In this document: positions 44,795 to 53,560 of the stretch, piece by piece | How the letters are laid out: each line of letters begins with the position of its first letter | Numbering within the stretch: position 1 is the first letter of the stretch | NCBI RefSeq assembly: GCF_020171315.1 | Contig: NZ_JAIUZP010000005.1 | Coordinates: 62,001-126,000 of the forward strand | DNA: 64,000 nt | Source of the DNA: Pseudooceanicola nanhaiensis | GTDB taxonomy: Bacteria; Pseudomonadota; Alphaproteobacteria; Rhodobacterales; Rhodobacteraceae | Reading direction: 5' to 3' | Program-made: the position numbers and the translations under genes | Notes under the pieces: model-generated | Told to the model about the DNA's origin: nothing | Databases searched by the model: none | The model's input: the letters and a program-made list of their open reading frames with translations, nothing else

Positions 44795-45415
44795 TCAGGG
44801 GGCGATGGAGCAGCAGCCCGCGTAATGCGCCGGGCCGAGGTCGCCGGTGAGGATCATGTCGACGGTCAGGCCATAGAGCCGGTCCGACATGCCGTCGCTG
44901 CAGATGTCGCGCCCGACGACGATGGTGCCTGCCACGTCCGCGCCCTTGCCGGCCAGCAGGATCGTGGCATAGCGGTCGGACCGCCCGGCGGCCGTGCCCT
45001 GCCAGCCGGAGGGCAGGAAGGTCGCGGCCCCGCCGGCCTGCTGGAAGGTCCAGCCCGCACCTGCGGGCATCAGCGACCAGAACGGCTCTGTCCCGAAGCA
45101 GCGGGTCAGCGCGGGCTGCGTGCCGTCCGGCTGTCCGGGCTGGCGGGTGAGGTAGGCGGGCGAGGCCCAGCCTGCCGTTTCGCCGCTGTTGACCCGCAGC
45201 CATCCACTGTCCGCGTCGGCCTGCACCGCCTCGATCCCGGTGGCGTCGGGTGCCAGCGTGCCCACGATGGGGGCAGAGGGATCGGGTGCTGCGCGCATGT
45301 TCAGCACGTCGTTGGCGGCCACGCCGCTGACGTCGTAGAGCGCGGGAAACCCCTCCTGCGCCAACAGCCCCGCGGGGGTGAGCATCAGGGCAAGTGACAG
45401 GAAAAACCGTTTCAT
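44795..45415 (-). CDS. Exported protein with SH3-like domain (COG3650-like)
   Basis: A 206-residue exported protein with a Sec signal (MKRFFLSLALMLTPAGLLAQ). An SH3-like unit follows (YDVSGVAANDVLNMRAAPDPS, here as VSGVAANDVLNMRAAPDPS), matching bacterial SH3b repeats that bind cell-wall or protein partners. The rest ends with several Cys (CFGTEPFW, CSDGMSDRLYG, YAGCCSIAP) that may form disulfides. The family resembles COG3650 but I cannot state a function. The start at 45415 overlaps the permease stop by 4 bases (ATGA), so the two are translationally coupled. It converges with alkB. Confidence 0.8.
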   Translation of the reverse strand: MKRFFLSLALMLTPAGLLAQEGFPALYDVSGVAANDVLNMRAAPDPSAPIVGTLAPDATGIEAVQADADSGWLRVNSGETAGWASPAYLTRQPGQPDGTQPALTRCFGTEPFWSLMPAGAGWTFQQAGGAATFLPSGWQGTAAGRSDRYATILLAGKGADVAGTIVVGRDICSDGMSDRLYGLTVDMILTGDLGPAHYAGCCSIAP

Positions 45416-46233
45416 CGCTTGGCGTTCCACGAAACGGAGGCGTGACGCCGGGTGTAGAACTCGGCCATCAGCCCCACCATGAGAAAGGCGATCCCGACAT
45501 AGATCGGGTACTCGATCGACGAATAGCGCGGTGAATAGTTGATGAAGACGAAGCCGCGCGACTGGTCGATGGTGTGGAACAGGGGGTTCCAGTCGAACAT
45601 CGCCAGCATGTAGGCGGGCAGCTGGTTGGCCACGAACATCTTGCCCGAGGCGATCATGTTGGCCCGCTGGTAGACGGTGGTGAAGATCTTCACGAACGTC
45701 GGGAACCACGGCTTGATCGCCAGCAGCAACAGGCCAAGGGCGATGCCGGTGAACCACGCGATCAGAAGGCAGCCGAAGGCCGCGATCGGGCGGTCGATGG
45801 TGAAGCGCGTGTGCACCACGTCGTAGATGAAGAGGATCAGGAAGAGCGAGAGCACCTGAACATAGAGCGTGGAAAGCGCGGCGGCGGCGATGGAAATCAC
45901 CGTGTTCATCGGCGCGTGCTGCATCATCGGCGAGGCGGGCCCCTCGGACCCCACGACCGCGCCCAGTGTCTTGGCGTGGGTCATATAGAGGAACACGCCG
46001 GACATGATGTAGAGCAGGAAATCGCCCCGGATCGCCGAGGAGCGCAGCCCCAGAAGCGAGAACATGATGTAGAAGGCGAGGATGAAGACCGCGACCTGAA
46101 TCATGTTCATCACGATGGACATCATCGCGTTGGCATGGCCCTTGCGCACGTTGCGCACCGTGGCGTGGTAGATCAGCTCAAGGATCGTGACGGCGGATTG
46201 CAGCCGCGTCCCCGTGCGCCGGTGCTGAAACAT
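45412..46233 (-). CDS. ABC-2 type polysaccharide export permease (KpsM-like)
   Basis: A 273-residue inner-membrane permease with about six helices, of the ABC-2 family that exports capsular or O-antigen polysaccharide. Hydrophobic helices such as AVFILAFYIMFSLLGL and LCLLIAWFTGIALGLLLL-like FGCLLIAWFTGIALGLLLL are clear. A WNPLFHTIDQSRG segment near the C-terminus is typical of the KpsM type. The required ATPase partner (KpsT) is not in this window. The gene is divergent from cysQ. Confidence 0.82.
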   Translation of the reverse strand: MFQHRRTGTRLQSAVTILELIYHATVRNVRKGHANAMMSIVMNMIQVAVFILAFYIMFSLLGLRSSAIRGDFLLYIMSGVFLYMTHAKTLGAVVGSEGPASPMMQHAPMNTVISIAAAALSTLYVQVLSLFLILFIYDVVHTRFTIDRPIAAFGCLLIAWFTGIALGLLLLAIKPWFPTFVKIFTTVYQRANMIASGKMFVANQLPAYMLAMFDWNPLFHTIDQSRGFVFINYSPRYSSIEYPIYVGIAFLMVGLMAEFYTRRHASVSWNAKR

Positions 46234-46428
46234 GGAGGCCGCTCCGCTCTGCCTGTCACTGTGCCCTTGCGCCCGCCCGGTGACCGGATCAGCCGCTGCC
46301 TTGTGCCGGACCTTGCCGGTCGGACAAGGTGGTCTTGCTCTTCTTCGTGGCGTTCAGCATAACGATGTGGCGCCGATTTTTCAACGGAACCGGCGTCTTG
46401 AACACAGCATCTCCGGAGATTGATCGTT

Positions 46429-47226
46429 TTGGATTACGAAAAGCTTGCCACCGTCATGCGGGACCTCGCCATTCAGGCCGGTGAGGTCATCATGCAGGTC
46501 TACAACGCCGATGATTTCGACGTGAAGGCGAAGTCCGATGACAGCCCGGTGACCGAGGCAGACGAGAAGGCCGATGCGCTGATCTCGGCCGGTCTGCGCG
46601 CAGCCTTCCCGGACGTGACCCTCATCACCGAGGAACAGGCGGCGACCCATGGTGTGCAGGCCTCGACCTTCCTGATCGTTGACCCGCTCGACGGCACCAA
46701 GGAATTCGTCCAACGTCGCGGCGATTTCACCGTGAACATCGCCTACGTCGTCGATGGCGTGCCGGTGCGCGGCGTGGTCTATGCCCCCGCAAAGGACCGC
46801 ATGTTCTTTACCGACGCCGAAGGCACCACCTACGAGGAGGCCGCGCCCTTCGTGGTCGGCACCGTTGGTGCGCTGACCCCGATCAAGGTCGCGGATGCGG
46901 ACAACGGCGCGCTGCGCGTGGTGGCCTCCAAGTCGCACCGCGATCAGGCGACCGACGATTACATCAACAAATACGCCGTGGCCGACACCAAGAGCGCGGG
47001 GTCCTCGCTGAAGTTCTGCCTCGTGGCGACCGGCGAGGCCGACATCTACCCCCGCGTGGGCCGCACGATGGAGTGGGACACGGCCGCAGGTCATGCCGTT
47101 CTGGGCGGAGCCGGTGGCAAGGTCGTGCGCTTCGACGACCACTCCCCGCTGGTCTACGGCAAGGAAGGCTTCGCCAACCCCTTCTTCATCGCCTATGCAC
47201 CCAACGTTGAGCTGAAGCCCGCCTGA
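46429..47226 (+). CDS. cysQ: 3'(2'),5'-bisphosphate nucleotidase CysQ (PAP phosphatase)
   Basis: CysQ removes the 3'-phosphate from PAP, the by-product of sulfotransferases and PAPS reductase. The protein has 265 residues from TTG at 46429, chosen because GGAGA lies nine bases upstream; a TTG at 46420 is too close to that site. The inositol-monophosphatase-fold metal motif DPLDGT is at 85-90, with acidic partners in ITEEQAA (68-69), and a WDTAAGHAVL motif closes the active site. Its place at the head of a gene group containing a sulfotransferase is suggestive. Confidence 0.93.
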   Translation: MDYEKLATVMRDLAIQAGEVIMQVYNADDFDVKAKSDDSPVTEADEKADALISAGLRAAFPDVTLITEEQAATHGVQASTFLIVDPLDGTKEFVQRRGDFTVNIAYVVDGVPVRGVVYAPAKDRMFFTDAEGTTYEEAAPFVVGTVGALTPIKVADADNGALRVVASKSHRDQATDDYINKYAVADTKSAGSSLKFCLVATGEADIYPRVGRTMEWDTAAGHAVLGGAGGKVVRFDDHSPLVYGKEGFANPFFIAYAPNVELKPA

Positions 47227-48026
47227 TGTCCGTTCTTGTCGCCATTCCCGCGCGCTATGCCTCGACCCGCTACCCGGGCAAGCCGCTTGTCGAACTGAAG
47301 GGCGCTTCGGGCGCGGCCAAGAGCCTCGTCCAGCGCTCGTGGGAAGCGGCCTGCCAGGTGCAGGGCGTGGACCGCGTGGTGGTGGCGACCGACGATGAAC
47401 GGATCGAAGCCGCGGCGCAGGCCTTCGGGGCAGAGGTCGTAATGACCTCGCCTGCCTGCGCCAACGGCACCGAACGCTGCGCCGAGGCCCATGCGGTCCT
47501 CGGTGGCGGCTACGACGTCGTGGTGAACCTGCAGGGCGATGCGCCGCTGACGCCCAGCTGGTTCGTCGAGGACCTCGTGAAGGGGCTTCTGGCCGATCCG
47601 GGCGCCAGCATCGCCACGCCGGTGCTGCGCTGCGACGGCCGGGCGCTGAACGGCTTCCTCGAAGACCGCAAGGCCGGTCGTGTCGGCGGCACCACCGCGG
47701 TGTTCGACGCCAACCGGCACGGGCTCTACTTCTCCAAGGAAGTGATCCCCTATACCTCCGAGGTCTACGCCGACGAGGCCGAGACGCCCGTGTTCCACCA
47801 CGTCGGTGTCTATGCCTACCGGCCCGATGCGCTTGCCGCCTATCCGGCATGGACGCCCGGCCCGCTGGAAGGGCTGGAAGGGCTGGAGCAGCTGCGCTTC
47901 CTCGAGCAGGGCCATCCCGTGCTCTGCGTTGAGGTGGAGGCCCGCGGGCGCCAGTTCTGGGAGCTGAACAATCCCTCCGATGTGCCCCGCCTCGAAGCCA
48001 TGATGGCCGAGATGGGCATGGAATGA
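47226..48026 (+). CDS. kdsB: 3-deoxy-manno-octulosonate cytidylyltransferase
   Basis: KdsB activates Kdo with CTP to CMP-Kdo for lipopolysaccharide or Kdo-linked capsule. It has 266 residues. Diagnostic segments are VAIPARYASTRYPGKPL, CANGTERCAEAHAVL and NLQGDAPLTPSWFV. The later part is longer than usual around LEDRKAGRVGG, and the fold remains recognisable. Its ATG overlaps the cysQ TGA (TGATG), and its stop overlaps the next gene by 4 bases, so cysQ, kdsB and the glycosyltransferase are coupled. Confidence 0.92.
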   Translation: MSVLVAIPARYASTRYPGKPLVELKGASGAAKSLVQRSWEAACQVQGVDRVVVATDDERIEAAAQAFGAEVVMTSPACANGTERCAEAHAVLGGGYDVVVNLQGDAPLTPSWFVEDLVKGLLADPGASIATPVLRCDGRALNGFLEDRKAGRVGGTTAVFDANRHGLYFSKEVIPYTSEVYADEAETPVFHHVGVYAYRPDALAAYPAWTPGPLEGLEGLEQLRFLEQGHPVLCVEVEARGRQFWELNNPSDVPRLEAMMAEMGME

Positions 48027-49252
48027 ATGACCTTCCGGTCAGTGTCGTGGTGGTCAGCCGCGGCCGACCGGATCGTCTCAAGCTCTGCCTCGCGGGGCTG
48101 AGCTTCCTCTTCTACGACGCCTATGAAATCGTCGTGGTGGCCGACGCCGCGGGACTGGCCGCGGTGGCCGAGGCCGGGCTGGCCGATCTGGTCAAGACCG
48201 TCCCGTTCGAGACCCCCAACATCAGTGCCGCGCGCAATGCAGGCATCGCGCAGGCGGCGGGCGAGGTCGTGGCCTTCATCGACGACGATGCGGTGCCCGA
48301 ACCGATGTGGCTGGCCCATCTCGCGGCGCCCTTCGCCCGCGCCGAGGTGGGCGCGGCGGGCGGCTTCGTGCGGGGCCGCAACGGGATCACCTTCCAGTAC
48401 CGGGCCCGCAGCGTGGATGGCGCTGCGCAGGCGCGGCCGCTGGATGTCGACCCGGCGCAGGTTACGCTGCTGCGTCCGGCGCAGGGCCGGGCCATCAAGA
48501 CCGAGGGCACCAACATGGCGGTGCGGCGCGATCTGCTGGCCCGAATCGGCGGGTTCGATCCGTCCTACCGGTTCTTCCTCGACGAGACCGACCTGAACAT
48601 GCGCCTCGCGCGGACAGACCAGCTGACGGCGATCGTTCCGCTGGCCGAGGTCCACCACGCCTATGCGCCCTCGTCGCGGCGCCGGGCGGACCGGGCCCCG
48701 CGTGACCTGTCCGAAAAGGCGGCGAGCCTCGCGGTCTACCTCGGGCGCTATTGTCCGAAGGACGCGCAGCCGGCGCTCTGGTCCGATCTGCGGCGCGAGG
48801 AGCGGCAGAACGCGCTGCGTCACATGGTGGCGGGGCGGCTGGAACCGCGCGACGTGAAGCGCCTGCTGGCCAGTTTCGATGCCGGGCGGGAGGAGGGGGC
48901 TGCCCGCCGGCCGGTGCCGATGCCCGCGATTCCCCATGCAAGGGAAGGCTTCCGCCCGTTTTTTACGCGTGCGCGCGGGGCAGAGGTGCTGGCCGGGCGG
49001 GTCTGGGAGGGCGGACGCCTGCGGCGGGCCGCCGCTGCGCGGGCCGCGGAGGGCAAGATCGTCTCGCTTTTCCTATTTTCACACACCACGCTCTACCATC
49101 AGGTGCGTCTGGAGGCGCCGGGGATCTGGGTCCAGAGCGGCGGTCTCTGGGGGCGCAGCACTCGCTCGGGGCGGGCCGTTCAGCCCGCGACGTTCGCGTC
49201 AAGGTTGGAGCGCGAGGTGCGACGCGTTTCCTGGCAGCGTGGAAACAGTTGA
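48023..49252 (+). CDS. Family 2 glycosyltransferase
   Basis: A 409-residue GT-A fold glycosyltransferase. It begins VSVVVVSRGRPDRLKLCLAG, has the Asp-rich metal site VVAFIDDDAVPEP, and a FFLDETDLNMRL catalytic segment. The last 110 residues are Arg-rich and lack similarity I can name. The ATG overlaps the kdsB stop by 4 bases, so it is in the cysQ-kdsB transcript. The donor sugar and acceptor are unknown; a surface polysaccharide is likely from context. Confidence 0.88.
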   Translation: MNDLPVSVVVVSRGRPDRLKLCLAGLSFLFYDAYEIVVVADAAGLAAVAEAGLADLVKTVPFETPNISAARNAGIAQAAGEVVAFIDDDAVPEPMWLAHLAAPFARAEVGAAGGFVRGRNGITFQYRARSVDGAAQARPLDVDPAQVTLLRPAQGRAIKTEGTNMAVRRDLLARIGGFDPSYRFFLDETDLNMRLARTDQLTAIVPLAEVHHAYAPSSRRRADRAPRDLSEKAASLAVYLGRYCPKDAQPALWSDLRREERQNALRHMVAGRLEPRDVKRLLASFDAGREEGAARRPVPMPAIPHAREGFRPFFTRARGAEVLAGRVWEGGRLRRAAAARAAEGKIVSLFLFSHTTLYHQVRLEAPGIWVQSGGLWGRSTRSGRAVQPATFASRLEREVRRVSWQRGNS

Positions 49253-49259
49253 ATACTGG

Positions 49260-49289
49260 TTGAAAAACGCCACTGACCAGCGATATTCC
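49260..49289 (+). promoter_or_regulatory. galU promoter candidate
   Basis: TTGAAA (49260-49265), an 18-base spacer and TATTCC (49284-49289) in the 167-base gap before galU. The match is moderate. Confidence 0.4.
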
Positions 49290-49419
49290 GCGGAACAATA
49301 CCTTTGGGCCCCTGTTATCACCGAAGGAGCGTTTGCTTGCCTTTGCTTGGATGTTAACGTCTGGGTTTAGGACCCGAGGTACTGGGGCATAAAATTTTGG
49401 CAGTCTGTGAGGAATTGAG

Positions 49420-50310
49420 ATGACAAATAAGGTGACGAAGGCGGTGTTCCCGGTCGCAGGTCTGGGCACGCGTTTTCTGCCCGCGACCAAGTCGGTCCCG
49501 AAAGAGATCATGACGCTGGTTGACCGCCCGCTCATCCAATACGCAATTGACGAAGCTCGTGCCGCGGGCATCAAGGAATTCATTTTCGTGACGTCGCGCG
49601 GCAAGTCCGCGCTGGAAGACTACTTCGACCATTCGCCCTCGCTCGAGGCCGAGCTTGAGCGCAAGGGCAAGACCGACCTGCTCAAGACCCTCGAAGACAC
49701 CAACATGGACAGCGGCGCGATTGCCTACATCCGTCAGCACAAGCCGCTCGGCCTCGGCCACGCGGTGTGGTGTGCCCGCCGCATGATCGGCAACGAGCCC
49801 TTCGCGGTCATCCTGCCCGATGACGTGATCGCCGCCGAGAAGCCCTGCCTGCAGCAGATGGTCGAAGCCTACGAGGAAAAGCCGAGCAACATTGTCGCCG
49901 CCATGGAAGTGCCGCGCGAAAAGACCAGCTCCTACGGCATCCTGGCCACCGGCGCAGACCACGGCAACATGGTCGAAGTGACCGGCATGGTCGAAAAGCC
50001 CAAGGCCGAGGAAGCGCCCTCGAACCTCGCCGTGATCGGCCGCTACATCCTGACGCCCAAGGTTCTCGAGAACCTCGAGCAGAAGCAGACCGGCGCCGGC
50101 GGCGAGATCCAGCTGACCGATGCGATCGCCAAGGAAATCGACGGCGAAGGCGTGCACGGCTTCCGCTTCCAGGGCCAGCGGTTCGACTGCGGCTCCAAGG
50201 CTGGCTTCCTGCAGGCGACTGTCTCCTTCGGCCTGTCGCGCCCGGAACTTCGCGATGACCTGATGGGCTTCATCCAGGATATCGTCCACATGGACAAAGC
50301 GGCCCAGTAA
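49420..50310 (+). CDS. galU: UTP-glucose-1-phosphate uridylyltransferase
   Basis: GalU makes UDP-glucose from UTP and glucose-1-phosphate. It has 296 residues. The nucleotidyltransferase start FPVAGLGTRFLPATKSVPKE is diagnostic, as are FAVILPDDVIAAE and GRYILTPKVLENLE. GAGGAATTGAG precedes the ATG. It lies 21 bases before galE, a natural operon supplying UDP-glucose and UDP-galactose to the neighbouring glycosyltransferases. Confidence 0.97.
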   Translation: MTNKVTKAVFPVAGLGTRFLPATKSVPKEIMTLVDRPLIQYAIDEARAAGIKEFIFVTSRGKSALEDYFDHSPSLEAELERKGKTDLLKTLEDTNMDSGAIAYIRQHKPLGLGHAVWCARRMIGNEPFAVILPDDVIAAEKPCLQQMVEAYEEKPSNIVAAMEVPREKTSSYGILATGADHGNMVEVTGMVEKPKAEEAPSNLAVIGRYILTPKVLENLEQKQTGAGGEIQLTDAIAKEIDGEGVHGFRFQGQRFDCGSKAGFLQATVSFGLSRPELRDDLMGFIQDIVHMDKAAQ

Positions 50311-50331
50311 GACTTCGAAAGTTCTGTACGT

Positions 50332-51315
50332 ATGACGAATATCCTTGTGACAGGCGGCGCGGGCTACATCGGCTCGCACGCCTGCAAGGCCCTCAAGCGG
50401 GCTGGCTACACTCCCGTCACCTACGACAGCCTTCTGACCGGCTGGGAGGACGCGGTGAAGTTCGGGCCCCTCGAAAAGGGCGAACTGTCCGATCGGGCGC
50501 GTCTCGACGAAGTCTTTGAGAAATACAAACCGGCGGCCGTGATGCATTTCGCGGCCCTCAGCCAGGTCGGCGAGAGCATGCGCGATCCCGGCATGTACTG
50601 GCGCGCCAACGTGCTGTCCTCGCTCACCCTGATCGAGGCGACGGTGGCGGCAGGGGTGAAGAACTTCGTCTTCTCCTCCACCTGCGCGACCTACGGCGAT
50701 CAGGACAACGTGGTGCTGAACGAGAGCTCGGCCCAGTATCCGATCAACGCCTATGGCGGCTCCAAGCGCGCGATCGAGGACATCCTGCGGGACTTCGGCG
50801 CGTCGAGCGGGCTGGAGAGCGTGATCTTCCGCTACTTCAACGTGGCCGGTGCCGACCCCGAGGCCGAGGTGGGCGAGTTCCACCAGCCTGAGACGCACCT
50901 GATCCCGCTGATGCTGGACGCGATTGCCGGCAAGCGTGACGCGCTGACCATCTTCGGCACGGATTACGAGACGCCGGACGGCACCTGCATCCGCGATTAC
51001 GTCCACGTCTGTGACCTCGTCGATGCCCATGTTCTCGGCCTGAAATGGCTGGAAGAGGGCAAGGGCAGCCGGATCTTCAACCTCGGCACCGGATCGGGTT
51101 TCTCCGTCCGCGAGGTGATTGATCACTCCCGCTCCGTCACCAACATGGACGTGCCCTACAACGAGGGCGACCGTCGCCCCGGCGACTGCACCAAGCTGGT
51201 CTCCGGCTCCACCCGCGCGGTGGAGGAACTGGGCTGGACGCCTGATCGGTCTACGTTGCAGACTATGATCAGCGACGCATGGCGGTGGCACCAGACTGGG
51301 CACTACGACAAATAA
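50332..51315 (+). CDS. galE: UDP-glucose 4-epimerase
   Basis: GalE interconverts UDP-glucose and UDP-galactose. It has 327 residues. The NAD-binding fold opens with VTGGAGYIGSHACKAL, and the catalytic Tyr141-x3-Lys145 is in YGGSKRA with Ser/Thr in VFSSTCATYG. The substrate-binding region has RYFNVAGADPEAEVGEFHQP (split here as RYFNVAGADPE and EVGEFHQP). It is typical of GalE and not of UDP-GlcNAc-only epimerases, though both activities are possible. Confidence 0.96.
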   Translation: MTNILVTGGAGYIGSHACKALKRAGYTPVTYDSLLTGWEDAVKFGPLEKGELSDRARLDEVFEKYKPAAVMHFAALSQVGESMRDPGMYWRANVLSSLTLIEATVAAGVKNFVFSSTCATYGDQDNVVLNESSAQYPINAYGGSKRAIEDILRDFGASSGLESVIFRYFNVAGADPEAEVGEFHQPETHLIPLMLDAIAGKRDALTIFGTDYETPDGTCIRDYVHVCDLVDAHVLGLKWLEEGKGSRIFNLGTGSGFSVREVIDHSRSVTNMDVPYNEGDRRPGDCTKLVSGSTRAVEELGWTPDRSTLQTMISDAWRWHQTGHYDK

Positions 51316-51379
51316 CCCCCCTGCGCGGCTGCTGGACATCACCCGTCTTGCCAGCCGCGCCGGCCGCGTCCTCACGGGC

Positions 51380-52501
51380 GTGGACCGGGTGGAGCGTGCC
51401 TATCTCTCCCATCTTCTGACCCTCGACACCCCCGTCTATGGCCTGGCCAAGGTGGCGGGGGGCTATGTCCTGCTGGATCGCGATGGCCTCAGCGCCATTC
51501 TCGACCGTGTTGATGGCCATGCGCCCTGGGGCCGGCGGGACACGCTGGCCCGTCTGTCACGCAGGCTCGACCTCTGGCAGGGGCGGGCGCAGTCCGACCT
51601 GCGCCGCCTCGCCATTGCCAAGGCGCCACGCATCGCCCTCGGCTGGCTGCTGCGGCATCTGCCCAACGGGCTTGTCTACCTCAACACCGGCCACAGCGCC
51701 CTCAGCGCCCGTGTGATCAGCGCCGTGCGGCGCAGGCAGGGACGGGTGAGCGTGCTGCTGCACGACACGATCCCGCTCGACTTTCCGCAGTTCCAGCGGG
51801 CGGGAACGGTGGAGCGTTTCCACCGGATGCTGAAGCTGGCGGGCAACGGGGCCGACCTGCTGATCTACAACTCCGCCGCGACGCGGGCGGCGGTGGAACG
51901 TCACCTGACGCCCATGGGGCGCATTCCGCCGGGCGTGGTGGCGCATCTGGGGCTCGACCTTTCGACCCCGCGCGCCGGGGACCTGCCGGAAGGCCTGCCG
52001 CCCGCGCAGCCCTATTTCGTCGCCCTCGGCACGGTGGAGCCGCGCAAGAACCACGCGCTCCTCCTCGACATCTGGCAGAAGATGCCCCGCGATGGGGCGC
52101 GGCTGCTGATCTGCGGCGCGCGCGGCTGGCGCAACGAGGAGACCTTTGCCACGCTTGACCGGATGAAGGCCGAGGGCGCGGCGGTGGAGGAATGGCCGGG
52201 CCTCACGGATGGCGCCGTGGCGGCGCTGCTGGAGGGCGCGCGGGGCCTTGTCTTCCCGTCCTTCGCCGAGGGGTTCGGCCTGCCGCTGATCGAGGCCGCC
52301 GCCCTTGGCTGCCCCATATTTTGTTGCGACCTCCCGGTCACACGCGAGGTTCTGGGAGATATTCCCGTTTACCTGCCCATGGACGATGTCTATTCATGGG
52401 TCCAAGAACTAGAAAATGTCGCAGAGACACCGCGGGCCGCGCCGGATTACACGCCGCCGACATGGCAGGATCACTTCAAGACCGTCTTAAAGATGACCTG
52501 A
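51380..52501 (+). CDS. Family 4-type glycosyltransferase (start uncertain)
   Basis: A GT-B fold glycosyltransferase of the GT4/group 1 type. The C-terminal donor site is FPSFAEGFGLPLIEAAALGCP-like: FPSFAEGFGLPLIEAAALG, with the two catalytic Glu of the E-x7-E motif. The annotated GTG at 51380 gives 373 residues. The upstream frame encodes RLLDITRLASRAGRVLTG, which looks like the true N-terminus of such enzymes. That frame contains no ATG, GTG or TTG before a stop at 51266. An ATG in another frame (51279) would join it through a -1 shift at the CCCCCC run at 51316-51321. The start is therefore unresolved. Confidence 0.82.
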   Translation: MDRVERAYLSHLLTLDTPVYGLAKVAGGYVLLDRDGLSAILDRVDGHAPWGRRDTLARLSRRLDLWQGRAQSDLRRLAIAKAPRIALGWLLRHLPNGLVYLNTGHSALSARVISAVRRRQGRVSVLLHDTIPLDFPQFQRAGTVERFHRMLKLAGNGADLLIYNSAATRAAVERHLTPMGRIPPGVVAHLGLDLSTPRAGDLPEGLPPAQPYFVALGTVEPRKNHALLLDIWQKMPRDGARLLICGARGWRNEETFATLDRMKAEGAAVEEWPGLTDGAVAALLEGARGLVFPSFAEGFGLPLIEAAALGCPIFCCDLPVTREVLGDIPVYLPMDDVYSWVQELENVAETPRAAPDYTPPTWQDHFKTVLKMT

Positions 52502-52549
52502 TATGGCAAACCCGATGGTAACCCTGCTCCGGAGCAGTTTGCTGAGGGT

Positions 52550-53560
52550 GTGAGTATCGCTTCGTCATATCGCCTGCGGCTCCAGCGGAAACGCTGGCTG
52601 ATCCGCGCATTCCGCAAGAGGCGGGAACTGCGCGTGCTGTCGGACAAGACGCGCCGCATCCGGTCCCGCGATATCCTCGTCTTCTCGACCCTGCGGAACG
52701 AGCAGGTGCGGCTGCCCTATTTCCTGCAGTACTACCGCGAGATGGGCGTCAGCCACTTCCTCTTCGTGGACAACGACAGCACCGATGGCTCTGCCGACTA
52801 CCTCGCGCAGCAGGCCGATTGTTCCGTCTGGACCACGCAGGCGGGCTACAAGCGGGCGCGCTTCGGTGTCGATTGGCTGAACTGGCTGCAGATGAAATAC
52901 GGCCACGGCCACTGGACGCTGGTGGTCGATCCGGATGAATTCCTCGTCTACCCGTTCTGCGATACCCGGCCCTTGCCCGCGCTCTGCGACTGGCTCGACG
53001 CCTCGTCGATCAAGTCTTTCTCGGCGATGCTGCTGGACATGTATCCCAAGGGGCGGCTGGACGCGCAGCCCTATACGCCGGGGCAGGACCCGCTGGAGAT
53101 CGCCAGCTGGTTCGACGCGGGCAACTACACCTTCGCCAAGAACCACCGCTACGGGAACCTCTGGATACAGGGCGGCCCCCGGATGCGGGTCTTCTTCCCC
53201 GAGGCGCCCGCCAAGGCCCCGGCGCTGAACAAGATCCCGCTGGTGAAATGGGACCGGAAGTACGCCTATGTCTCCTCGACCCACATGCTGCTGCCGCGCG
53301 GGCTGAACCAGGTCTTCGACGAGTTCGGGGGCGAGAAGGCCTCGGGCGTGCTGCTGCACACAAAGTTCCTCGACACGTTCAACACCAAGGCCAAGGAGGA
53401 GTTGCAGCGCAAGCAGCACTATGCCGCCTCGGTCGAATACCGGGCCTATGCGGATACGCTGAAGGATGACCCGGACCTGTGGTGCAACTGGTCCGAGAAG
53501 TACATCAACTGGCGCCAGCTTGAGATCCTCGGCCTCATGTCCAAGGGCAACTGGGCATGA
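52550..53560 (+). CDS. Glycosyltransferase family 2-like protein
   Basis: A 336-residue glycosyltransferase with a GT-A-like core. Typical features are RSRDILVFSTLRNEQVRLPY, YREMGVSHFLFVDNDSTDGS, and the acidic LVVDPDEFLVYP, where the DxD-like metal site lies. I associate this layout with GT2/GT92-like enzymes (Glyco_tranf_2_4). The GTG at 52550 is followed at once by family-like sequence; no strong ribosome-binding site is seen. The stop overlaps the next gene by 4 bases. Confidence 0.82.
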   Translation: MSIASSYRLRLQRKRWLIRAFRKRRELRVLSDKTRRIRSRDILVFSTLRNEQVRLPYFLQYYREMGVSHFLFVDNDSTDGSADYLAQQADCSVWTTQAGYKRARFGVDWLNWLQMKYGHGHWTLVVDPDEFLVYPFCDTRPLPALCDWLDASSIKSFSAMLLDMYPKGRLDAQPYTPGQDPLEIASWFDAGNYTFAKNHRYGNLWIQGGPRMRVFFPEAPAKAPALNKIPLVKWDRKYAYVSSTHMLLPRGLNQVFDEFGGEKASGVLLHTKFLDTFNTKAKEELQRKQHYAASVEYRAYADTLKDDPDLWCNWSEKYINWRQLEILGLMSKGNWA

